Positions 1-5,739 of a stretch of 8,292 bases of DNA are shown here, piece by piece. The stretch comes from an uncultured Eubacteriales bacterium (lineage in GTDB: Bacteria; Bacillota; Clostridia; TANB77; CAG-508). How positions within the stretch are numbered: the stretch's first letter is position 1; each line of letters begins with the position of its first letter. The notes below the pieces were generated by a model that ran no database searches, was not told the DNA's origin, and saw only the letters and a program-made list of their open reading frames with translations. A program made the translations under genes and the position numbers. Location: positions 1 through 8,292 of the forward strand of contig CACWHO010000016.1 of assembly GCA_902760765.1 (NCBI GenBank). Reading direction: 5' to 3'.

Positions 1-59
1 GGAGTATTTACACAAATGAAATTCTTGTATAATAATTTATAATTTTTTACTAAATTTTC

Positions 60-88
60 TTGATATTTTTACAAAGTTATTGTATTAT
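60..88 (+). promoter_or_regulatory. Sigma-A-type promoter for the five-gene operon
   Basis: A TTGATA -35 box at 60-65 and a TATTAT -10 box at 83-88 are separated by exactly 17 bases. Transcription would start near 95, leaving a leader of about 45 bases before the ATG at 140. No other good box pair lies between here and ruvX, and the following gene gaps are 3-17 bases, so this is the likely main promoter for genes from 140 to 4653. The call rests on sequence match only. Confidence 0.55.
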
Positions 89-139
89 ATATAAGTAATA
101 ATATATGAATGTAGAAATCTTGCGAAAGGGGCAATAATA

Positions 140-574
140 ATGAAAAAAATCATAGCAATATTCACAATATTTGTTGCAACATTGAGTTGTTTTACTTTTT
201 CATCAATGGTAAATGCTACTACATATGTTGATGATAACTTTGCAGAAAATCAAGTTATTGATGAAAAAACACAAAGCAAATTGATTGAAATCAAAGAAAA
301 ACAAACTAAGACATTACAAGATTATCAAGAAAAATACAATTCAAAGACATATGGAACTGTTGCATATATTTTAAATATTGTAAGAATATACAGTATTCCA
401 TTTTGCTTTATTGGAATTGTAATTGGAGCTATACATGAATACATAATAGGTATTAGAAAGCTAGATACTTTGGAAAAAGGTATGGGATTAATTGTAACTT
501 TTGTTACATTATTAATTATTTGCCAAGTTTTACCATTAGCATTTGCAATGTTTGTAAAATTTGGGAGGGGGTAA
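140..574 (+). CDS. Small exported membrane protein, pilin-like layout
   Basis: This gene encodes 144 residues of no family I can name with certainty. Residues 1-26 form a clear signal peptide: MKK, a hydrophobic stretch, and a VNA-TT cleavage site. Residues 27-70 are hydrophilic, rich in Lys, Glu and Gln, and probably helical. Two hydrophobic segments follow at about 73-104 and 113-139, separated by a short charged loop (RKLDTLEK). Signal peptide plus two membrane segments around a short polar loop is the layout of VirB2/TrbC-type pilins of type IV secretion systems. The match is topological, not a motif match, so the role is inference. The start is set by AAAGGGG at 125-131, eight bases before the ATG. 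Only three bases separate its stop from the next start, and the next gene's binding site lies inside this coding region, which suggests translational coupling to the TadZ-like gene. Alternatives are a generic membrane anchor or a holin-like protein. Confidence 0.85.
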   Translation: MKKIIAIFTIFVATLSCFTFSSMVNATTYVDDNFAENQVIDEKTQSKLIEIKEKQTKTLQDYQEKYNSKTYGTVAYILNIVRIYSIPFCFIGIVIGAIHEYIIGIRKLDTLEKGMGLIVTFVTLLIICQVLPLAFAMFVKFGRG

Positions 575-577
575 CAA

Positions 578-2842
578 ATGAAAGTTTTATTTGCTGTAAG
601 TAATGAGGAAATATCAGAATCAATTGTAAAAAAATATCAAAAAGAATATAAGGAGATAATATCTTATAAAAATGTTTATTACTTTAATGCAATTATAAAA
701 GAATTACAAAAAGATAAAACATATGATAGAGTAATAATAAGTGAAGAGCTAGAGGCATTTGCAAATTCACAATATTCACAAATTGATAAATTTATATTTG
801 ATAAATTAGACTCAATTAGTGATGAAGCATCAAATTCAAAAGGTGACGATATTCCAATTATTTTAATATGTTCAGATAGAAGAGAAAAATCTGATGAAAT
901 GATAGTAAAATTATTTGGAATAGGAATTTATAATGCTTTATTAGGAACTGATAGAGATATTGAAAACGTATGTAAATTATTAAATAAACCACGTCTAAAA
1001 AAGGAAGCAAAAATTTATTACAAAATTGATAGTGAAGACGTAACATATCAATCAGAAGACGAAAATGATGTTAGTGAAGTTGAAATTCAAAACATTTTAG
1101 CACATTATAAAAGACTTGGAAAAGATGAGAAAAAATATGTAGAAAGTTTTGATAATATTGCATCACAATATAATGATGTTCAATTAAGGATTATATGCAA
1201 ATTTTTGCCATTAAATGTTAGAGCTGTACTAGAAGAAAAATCACCAAAATATCAAGAAATTGTTTCATATAACAATAAAGTTTCAGATTCTTTAAGAAAA
1301 GTAGAAATAAAAAAAGAAGAAACAAACGGAACAAGTGAAAGATTATTAACAGTTCCTGATAATAAAAAAATATTTGCAGAGCCTGTTGTTATTCCTACAG
1401 CTGTTAATATTGAAAACAACAAAAAATTAACAAGAGCTAAGCCACAACCTACAAGTCAAAAAATTGAAGATATAGAAGATGAAGACTCTACTCTTGAACA
1501 AGAGAACGAAGAAGAAGTTAAAATAGTTGAAAAACCATCTGTAGAAGCACCAAGAAGAGGAAGAGGCAGACCTCGTAAAGAAAGACCTATTGATGAAGAA
1601 ATAGATAATAAACCAAAAAGAGGAAGAGGCAGACCTCGTAAAAATCCTGTAGTTGAAGAAGACGAAGAATTAAATATGATGCCAGGTTTAGAAGAAGACA
1701 ATTCAGCAACATTACCTGGATTTGAAGAAAATGATGATGTGGCAACACTACCAGGATTTGAAGATTCAAAAGAATCTGATTATGAAAGTAAAAAAGATGA
1801 TGCTTATGTAATGCCAGGTGTAGAAGAACAAGATGATGAACCACTATTATCAAAACTAAACAAAATTGAAAGCCAACCAGTAAATACAAATAAAGTACCA
1901 GAATTTACTGGAATGAATAATGTTCAAAAAGTTAATGATTTAAGTAATATTCAAGACGTTGATATTTCAAGATTATTAACAGCAGACAAAAAAATAGCAT
2001 GCTTTGTTGGTACAAGTAAGAATGGAACTTCATTCATTGTAAACAATTTAGCAGATATCACATCAAAAAATGGAATAGATACTGCTATACTAGACACAAC
2101 AAAAAATAGAAATTCATATTACATTTATACTAAAAATGAGGAAGAACTTAGAACAGTTGCAATGAATAGTATAAAAAATCTAGTAAATGGACAGGCAGAG
2201 GGAATTCAAGTAAACAAAAATTTAACTGTTTATACTGCATTACCAGATGATGAAGATGGAATAGAAAATGCCGGATTAATTTTAGAGACATTATTAAAAA
2301 AGCATTCATTAATATTAATTGATTGTGATTTTGAAACACCAATTACATATTTTGAAAAAACTCAAGAAATTTATCTAGTACAAAGCTATGATATACTTAC
2401 AATTCAGCCATTAACCGCATTCTTGAGAGAACTAAAATCAAAAAATGTATTAGATGAAGGAAAGTTAAGAATAATATTAAATAAAGCATTAAGACTTAGA
2501 GGTATTTCAGACAAAACAATAATAGGTGGAATGGCATATTATAATGACCCTGCAATGTCATTTATGACAGAACTATTTGACAAAAATACTATAAAATATA
2601 TAGTTATGCCTTTTAATGAAGAAGCATATACAAGATATTTAGGAAATGTAATAAATTGTGAAATTTCTACAAAGGGATTTCCAAAGGATATAGCACAAGT
2701 ATTTACAGAATTATCAAATGTTATATATCCTGTAGCTTCAGGAAAAAATACTTATACACCACCTGCATTAAATAACAATACAAATAATGGATTTTCAGCA
2801 AGTATTAACTCAACATTAGATGAAATGAGAAAGAAATTTTAA
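578..2842 (+). CDS. TadZ/CpaE-like pseudo-ATPase with two AT-hooks
   Basis: This 754-residue cytoplasmic protein has three parts. Residues 1-140 have the alternating strand/helix pattern of a response-regulator receiver (MKVLFAVS, YDRVIIS, IPIILICSD), but S55 stands where the phospho-acceptor Asp is expected. Residues 140-470 begin helical and become a long charged linker with two identical AT-hooks (RGRGRPRK at 327-334 and 348-355) and four PG(L/F/V)E repeats between 368 and 418. Residues 470-730 look like a ParA/MinD-type ATPase: P-loop GTSKNGTS at 478-485, AILD ending at D506, and LILIDCD with D582 and D584. The invariant P-loop Lys is Thr (T484) and the signature Lys is missing. A receiver-like domain followed by a degenerate MinD-type domain is the plan of TadZ/CpaE, which places pilus machinery in the cell. 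The neighbouring pilin-like gene fits this. The start follows GGAGGGG at 565-571. The AT-hooks suggest DNA binding, which is not typical of TadZ. The fold is fairly sure; the role is inferred. Confidence 0.75.
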   Translation: MKVLFAVSNEEISESIVKKYQKEYKEIISYKNVYYFNAIIKELQKDKTYDRVIISEELEAFANSQYSQIDKFIFDKLDSISDEASNSKGDDIPIILICSDRREKSDEMIVKLFGIGIYNALLGTDRDIENVCKLLNKPRLKKEAKIYYKIDSEDVTYQSEDENDVSEVEIQNILAHYKRLGKDEKKYVESFDNIASQYNDVQLRIICKFLPLNVRAVLEEKSPKYQEIVSYNNKVSDSLRKVEIKKEETNGTSERLLTVPDNKKIFAEPVVIPTAVNIENNKKLTRAKPQPTSQKIEDIEDEDSTLEQENEEEVKIVEKPSVEAPRRGRGRPRKERPIDEEIDNKPKRGRGRPRKNPVVEEDEELNMMPGLEEDNSATLPGFEENDDVATLPGFEDSKESDYESKKDDAYVMPGVEEQDDEPLLSKLNKIESQPVNTNKVPEFTGMNNVQKVNDLSNIQDVDISRLLTADKKIACFVGTSKNGTSFIVNNLADITSKNGIDTAILDTTKNRNSYYIYTKNEEELRTVAMNSIKNLVNGQAEGIQVNKNLTVYTALPDDEDGIENAGLILETLLKKHSLILIDCDFETPITYFEKTQEIYLVQSYDILTIQPLTAFLRELKSKNVLDEGKLRIILNKALRLRGISDKTIIGGMAYYNDPAMSFMTELFDKNTIKYIVMPFNEEAYTRYLGNVINCEISTKGFPKDIAQVFTELSNVIYPVASGKNTYTPPALNNNTNNGFSASINSTLDEMRKKF
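1555..1642 (+). repeat. Exact 25-base direct repeat encoding twin AT-hooks
   Basis: Positions 1555-1579 and 1618-1642 are identical in all 25 bases and lie 63 bases (21 codons) apart in the same frame. Each copy encodes RGRGRPRK, a textbook AT-hook with a GRP core flanked by basic residues. Identity at third codon positions, including the uncommon CGT and GGC codons, indicates a recent duplication or conversion rather than independent selection on protein sequence. Confidence 0.85.
1679..1831 (+). repeat. Four PG(L/F/V)E(E/D) peptide repeats
   Basis: Within the acidic linker of the TadZ-like protein the heptads MPGLEED, LPGFEEN, LPGFEDS and MPGVEEQ begin at residues 368, 379, 391 and 412, with spacings of 11, 12 and 21 residues. 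The constant part is a hydrophobic residue, Pro-Gly, a hydrophobic residue and an acidic pair. Such spaced short linear motifs in a disordered acidic linker are usually multivalent binding sites for one partner. The partner is unknown. Confidence 0.7.
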
Positions 2843-2856
2843 TAGGAGGAATTATT

Positions 2857-3942
2857 GTGACAATATTAATAATAATGGTAGTAATATTAGTAGTAGCCAT
2901 AATTGGATTAATAATCTATAATGCAAACATACATAAAAAAGTTTTAACATATAGAAATATTAATCAAAAAATAACAAATTTATCAGTTGTTCAAGATTTT
3001 ATGAGTGCTATTGGTGAAACATCATCAGTTGATGAAAAAATAAAGAAAATAAATGACATACTCATTGAAAAATATGAAATTAAATATTCTACTATTGTTG
3101 TATTCAATGGTGCCGAGTATGAAATAAAAGCTTCAAATGTTGATAAAGTACATTGGGAATCATTACGTACACTACAAGATGTTGATTTATTTAAAGATAG
3201 CATAGCACAGGCAATTCCTAAATATGTTACAGTAAATAATGACCAAGAAAGATTACCATATCAAAAAATGGAATTTGGAAGAGCAAAATCAGCTATATTC
3301 TTCCCATTATATATAGACAATGTATATATAGGATATTGGATTATAGAAAGTGGAACACCACATGATTTTGATAATGTAGATACAACAGTTTTGGAAGTTA
3401 TAAAAGACAATATAGTTTCTGTTTTAAAAACAGTAGTACATCAAAAAACACTTGAATCTATTGTAAGAAAAGATTTATTCTCTGGATTGTACTCAGAAGA
3501 ATACTTATATGGAGAGGGCAAAAAAGTAATAGACCAATACACAACATCAACAATTTGTATGTTTAAAATTACAAATCTAGAAGAAATAAACGAAAAGTAT
3601 TGCAGAGAATTAGGAAATGAAATTATTACAAAAATCAGTGAATATGTAAAATCAAATATATCAGACCAATATATATTTGTAAGATATATGGGACCAAAAT
3701 TTGTAATTGCTTTTTCAGGTGTTGAAATAAATGGAGTTGCAGATTTTATAAATGACTTAAAGGAAAATATAGAAAAAACAGAAGTTGTATTACCAGAAAA
3801 TGAAAAAATGAAAGCATATCCTAAATTAAATTTTGCAATATCAACATATTATAAAGGAACAGGACTTGAAGAAGTGTTGAAAAAGCAAGAAGAATATTTG
3901 GATAAATGTGACACAAAAGAAAATGATATTACAAATATTTAA
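2857..3942 (+). CDS. Membrane-anchored GAF plus degenerate GGDEF protein
   Basis: This 361-residue protein starts with one N-terminal membrane segment (about 2-21) and then faces the cytoplasm. Residues about 40-195 read as a GAF-like sensor: a helix, STIVVFNG, then SAIFFPLYIDNVYIGYWII, the usual strand pair of GAF domains. Residues about 200-345 follow the GGDEF-domain pattern: RKDLFSGLYSEEYL replaces the usual D-LTGL-NRR start, and RYMGPKF (276-282) replaces RYGGDEF. The metal-binding Asp region reads FKITNLEEIN. The domain therefore should not make c-di-GMP; any role would be binding or protein contact. No EAL domain is present. The start is GTG, fixed by AGGAGG at 2844-2849 seven bases upstream; the next in-frame ATG (2875) lies inside the membrane segment and has no such site. 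It lies 14 bases after the TadZ-like gene and 17 bases before ireB, so it is probably in the same transcript. Domain calls are by eye. Confidence 0.75.
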   Translation: MTILIIMVVILVVAIIGLIIYNANIHKKVLTYRNINQKITNLSVVQDFMSAIGETSSVDEKIKKINDILIEKYEIKYSTIVVFNGAEYEIKASNVDKVHWESLRTLQDVDLFKDSIAQAIPKYVTVNNDQERLPYQKMEFGRAKSAIFFPLYIDNVYIGYWIIESGTPHDFDNVDTTVLEVIKDNIVSVLKTVVHQKTLESIVRKDLFSGLYSEEYLYGEGKKVIDQYTTSTICMFKITNLEEINEKYCRELGNEIITKISEYVKSNISDQYIFVRYMGPKFVIAFSGVEINGVADFINDLKENIEKTEVVLPENEKMKAYPKLNFAISTYYKGTGLEEVLKKQEEYLDKCDTKENDITNI

Positions 3943-3959
3943 AAAAGGAGGGTACGATT

Positions 3960-4220
3960 ATGGATTTAGATAAAACAATGAATTTTCAAATTGAAAAAGA
4001 AGAAAATACAAAAACAAGAGAAATTTTGAAAGATGTATATAATTCTCTTTCAGAAAAAGGTTATAATCCAATTAATCAAATAGTAGGATATATATTATCA
4101 GGAGACCCAACATATATAACAAGTTATAATGATGCTAGGAGCAAAATAAGAACAATAGAAAGAGATGAATTACTAGAAAAAATGGTTAGAGACTACATAG
4201 GATTAGGACCAGAAGAGTAG
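3960..4220 (+). CDS. ireB: IreB family regulatory phosphoprotein (UPF0297)
   Basis: The 86 residues match the IreB/YrzL family along their whole length, most clearly GYNPINQIVGYILSGDP at 34-50, followed by NDAR at 57-60 and the ERDELLEKMV helix at 67-76. In Enterococcus faecalis IreB is a small dimeric protein phosphorylated on N-terminal Thr by the PASTA kinase IreK, and it negatively affects cephalosporin resistance. Here T6 in the MDLDKTMNF start is the natural counterpart of such a site. No kinase or phosphatase gene is in the window. AAGGAGGG at 3945-3952 lies seven bases before the ATG. The gene ends in tandem in-frame stops, TAG then TAA (4218-4223). ruvX follows 16 bases later, the conserved Firmicutes order. 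The family call is very sure; the regulatory role is transferred from the family. Confidence 0.96.
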   Translation: MDLDKTMNFQIEKEENTKTREILKDVYNSLSEKGYNPINQIVGYILSGDPTYITSYNDARSKIRTIERDELLEKMVRDYIGLGPEE

Positions 4221-4236
4221 TAATTTAAGGAAAAAT

Positions 4237-4653
4237 ATGAGAAAATTAGGAATAGATTATGGTGATGCAAGAGTTGGAATTGCAATAACAGACCCATTAA
4301 ATATAACTGTACAAGGGCTAGAAACAATACAAAGAAATGGCTCAGATAAAATTGTACTAAAAAGAATAGATGAAATACTTGAAGAATATGAGGTAGATAC
4401 AATAGTTGTAGGAATGCCTTATAATCTTAAAGGTGAAAAAACTGTTAGAGCTGAAAAAACAGAAGAATTTATACATAAGCTAAAATGTAAATATAATAAA
4501 ATAAAAATAGACACAATGGATGAAAGATTAACAACTGTTTCTGCTCATAAAACAATGAATCTATTAAATGTAAATAAGTATAAAAAAAGAGATATTGTAG
4601 ATACTATTTCTGCAGTTTATATTTTAGAAACATATTTAAATAAAAATAAATAA
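4237..4653 (+). CDS. ruvX: RuvX/YqgF, putative Holliday junction resolvase
   Basis: The 138 residues match YqgF/RuvX, an RNase H-fold nuclease family. Visible motifs in order are GIDYGDARVGIA at 5-16 with the first catalytic Asp D7, VVGMPYNLKG at 57-66, DERLTT at 95-100 with E96, and KRDIVDTISAV at 117-127 with D122. All three expected acidic active-site residues are present and the length is usual for the family. Members have been linked to Holliday junction resolution and, in E. coli, to 16S rRNA 5' end maturation; which applies here cannot be read from sequence. The start follows TTAAGGAA (4225-4232), a modest binding site. The gene is co-transcribed with ireB by spacing. No terminator hairpin follows, so some transcripts may run on into the DUF1292 gene. 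Confidence 0.95.
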   Translation: MRKLGIDYGDARVGIAITDPLNITVQGLETIQRNGSDKIVLKRIDEILEEYEVDTIVVGMPYNLKGEKTVRAEKTEEFIHKLKCKYNKIKIDTMDERLTTVSAHKTMNLLNVNKYKKRDIVDTISAVYILETYLNKNK

Positions 4654-4661
4654 AAAAATAG

Positions 4662-4690
4662 TTGCAATATTTTTAAAAATAAGTTATTAT
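4662..4690 (+). promoter_or_regulatory. Promoter of the DUF1292 gene
   Basis: TTGCAA at 4662-4667 and TATTAT at 4685-4690 have a 17-base spacer. An overlapping TATAAT at 4688-4693 would need a 20-base spacer and is less likely. The predicted transcription start near 4697 coincides with an upstream ATG at 4698, which argues that translation begins further on, at 4725. Confidence 0.5.
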
Positions 4691-4724
4691 AATTAAGATG
4701 TTTATAAAAAGAAAGGAGAAAAAG

Positions 4725-5033
4725 ATGGACGAAAATTTAGAGGGAGAAGATTTAGATAACATTGTAATTTTAAATGATGAAGATGGAAACGAAGTTAAAT
4801 TTGAATTCTTAGATATAGTTGAATTAGACGACGAACAATATGTTGTCCTATTACCTGTAACAGAAGATGATGAAGAAGATGAAGGAGAAGTTGTAATACT
4901 AAAAGTTGAAGACAATGATGACGAAAATTCAGATGAAGAATCATATGTCAGTGTTGATAGTGAAGAAACATTAAATAAAGTATTTGAAATATTTAAAGAA
5001 AAATTCAAAGATGATTTTGATTTTGTAGATTAA
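4725..5033 (+). CDS. DUF1292 family acidic protein (YrzB-like)
   Basis: This 102-residue protein is very acidic and has the DUF1292 pattern: NIVILNDEDGNEVKFEFLDI near the start, ELDDEQYVVLLPV, a Glu/Asp-rich loop, then EVVILKVE and a C-terminal helix with EETLNKVFEIFKEKF. Family members such as B. subtilis YrzB lie directly after ruvX, as here. Their function is not established. The reading frame opens at an ATG at 4698, but that codon lies at the predicted transcription start and has no ribosome site. AAAGGAG at 4712-4718 stands six bases before the ATG at 4725, so I use that start; the family also begins close to this acidic segment. The middle, about residues 46-80, is almost entirely Asp, Glu, Ser and Val, and probably flexible. 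A strong terminator follows directly. Confidence 0.9.
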   Translation: MDENLEGEDLDNIVILNDEDGNEVKFEFLDIVELDDEQYVVLLPVTEDDEEDEGEVVILKVEDNDDENSDEESYVSVDSEETLNKVFEIFKEKFKDDFDFVD

Positions 5034-5036
5034 AAA

Positions 5037-5071
5037 AGAAAGATGGAATATTTTAAATATTCCATCTTTTT
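5037..5071 (+). terminator. Rho-independent terminator after the DUF1292 gene
   Basis: A 12-base-pair perfect stem pairs 5039-5050 with 5058-5069 around a 7-base loop that can partly close further. It ends in a T run at 5067-5071. An A run at 5032-5037 on the other side would let it also work on minus-strand transcripts. It begins a few bases after the DUF1292 stop codon and closes the ireB-ruvX-DUF1292 transcription region. Confidence 0.85.
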
Positions 5072-5173
5072 AAAATTTAACAATATATAAATAAAAATTT
5101 TAAGATATTATGAAATTTTATAATCAAGTAATTTATAAAAGAATTATTTAAAAAGTTGAAGGGAATGAAATAA

Positions 5174-5653
5174 ATGAAAAAATTTTCAACATATTTACTA
5201 GTAATGTTAATGATAGTATTTTGGATTGTTAGAATAATTGTAACAATATCATCAGAACTTGGAAAAAGTTTTATGGATATGGTACCAATGAATAGCACAT
5301 TTGAAATAGTCATTTTATTTGCAACATTATTATGCTTAATTTTAGTTGTAAAAAGGAATCTATTTGGAAGCCTATTATATCTTGCATTACACGCTATATA
5401 TTTTGGTGGAGATGTAACAAAAAAGTTAGCAATGATTTCAACTGGAACACAATTATCATTTTCTGATTATACACAATTTATATTTTCTATTATAGGAATA
5501 ATATTACCAATTGCGGTTTTAATAGACTTATTATTAGATGAAAGCAGAAAAGAAAATCCACATGATAAGAAAACAGACTGGTTTTATAATAATAAAGAGT
5601 TTGATAGAAAATTAGATGATAGGGCAGACAAAAATAATTATAGAATGTATTAA
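5174..5653 (+). CDS. Four-helix membrane protein of unknown function
   Basis: This gene encodes 159 residues that I do not recognise. Four hydrophobic segments are visible at about 7-26, 43-60, 63-79 and 100-121, so it is an integral membrane protein with both ends probably in the cytoplasm. The charged C-terminal tail (about 122-159) contains DWFYNN, then EFDRKLDDRADKNNYRMY, a highly polar end that looks like a defined binding motif rather than a random tail. GAAGGG at 5158-5163 lies ten bases before the ATG used. A nearer ATG at 5165 reads ATG AAA TAA and cannot be the start. A TATAAT at 5119-5124 may be a -10 box, but no good -35 box goes with it. Terminator and promoter on either side suggest it is transcribed separately from the ireB region. 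tyrS follows with its own promoter. Confidence 0.8.
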   Translation: MKKFSTYLLVMLMIVFWIVRIIVTISSELGKSFMDMVPMNSTFEIVILFATLLCLILVVKRNLFGSLLYLALHAIYFGGDVTKKLAMISTGTQLSFSDYTQFIFSIIGIILPIAVLIDLLLDESRKENPHDKKTDWFYNNKEFDRKLDDRADKNNYRMY

Positions 5654-5680
5654 AAATAAATTGTAAAATGATGAAATTCT

Positions 5681-5709
5681 TTGACAATGGCTTTGTTATA
5701 TGCTAAAAT
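5681..5709 (+). promoter_or_regulatory. Strong extended -10 promoter of tyrS
   Basis: A perfect TTGACA at 5681-5686, a 17-base spacer and TAAAAT at 5704-5709, preceded by TGC at 5701-5703, make this the best promoter in the window. Transcription should start near 5716, leaving only about 24 bases before the tyrS ATG, which is just enough for the ribosome site. The leader has no room for a T-box or other riboswitch. Confidence 0.8.
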
Positions 5710-5739
5710 TAGACATATTTTATTAGGAGGAAAGCAAAA

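Noticed and set aside
28..33. TATAAT as a -10 box
   Set aside because: No acceptable -35 box at 16-18 bases upstream; the pair at 60-88 is better.
16..42. Mini ORF ATG to TAA with GGAG upstream at the window start
   Set aside because: Eight codons only, no context, and too near the window edge to judge.
4698..4724. Upstream ATG giving a nine-residue longer DUF1292 protein
   Set aside because: It lies at the predicted transcription start and has no ribosome site, while AAAGGAG is placed correctly for the ATG at 4725.
4673..5008. Minus-strand open frame of 111 residues opposite the DUF1292 gene
   Set aside because: Its Ser-rich product is the complement of Asp/Glu codons on the coding strand, and it has no ribosome site or family resemblance.
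5165..5173. ATG at 5165 as start of the four-helix membrane protein
   Set aside because: It reads ATG AAA TAA and stops at once; the ATG at 5174 opens the long frame.
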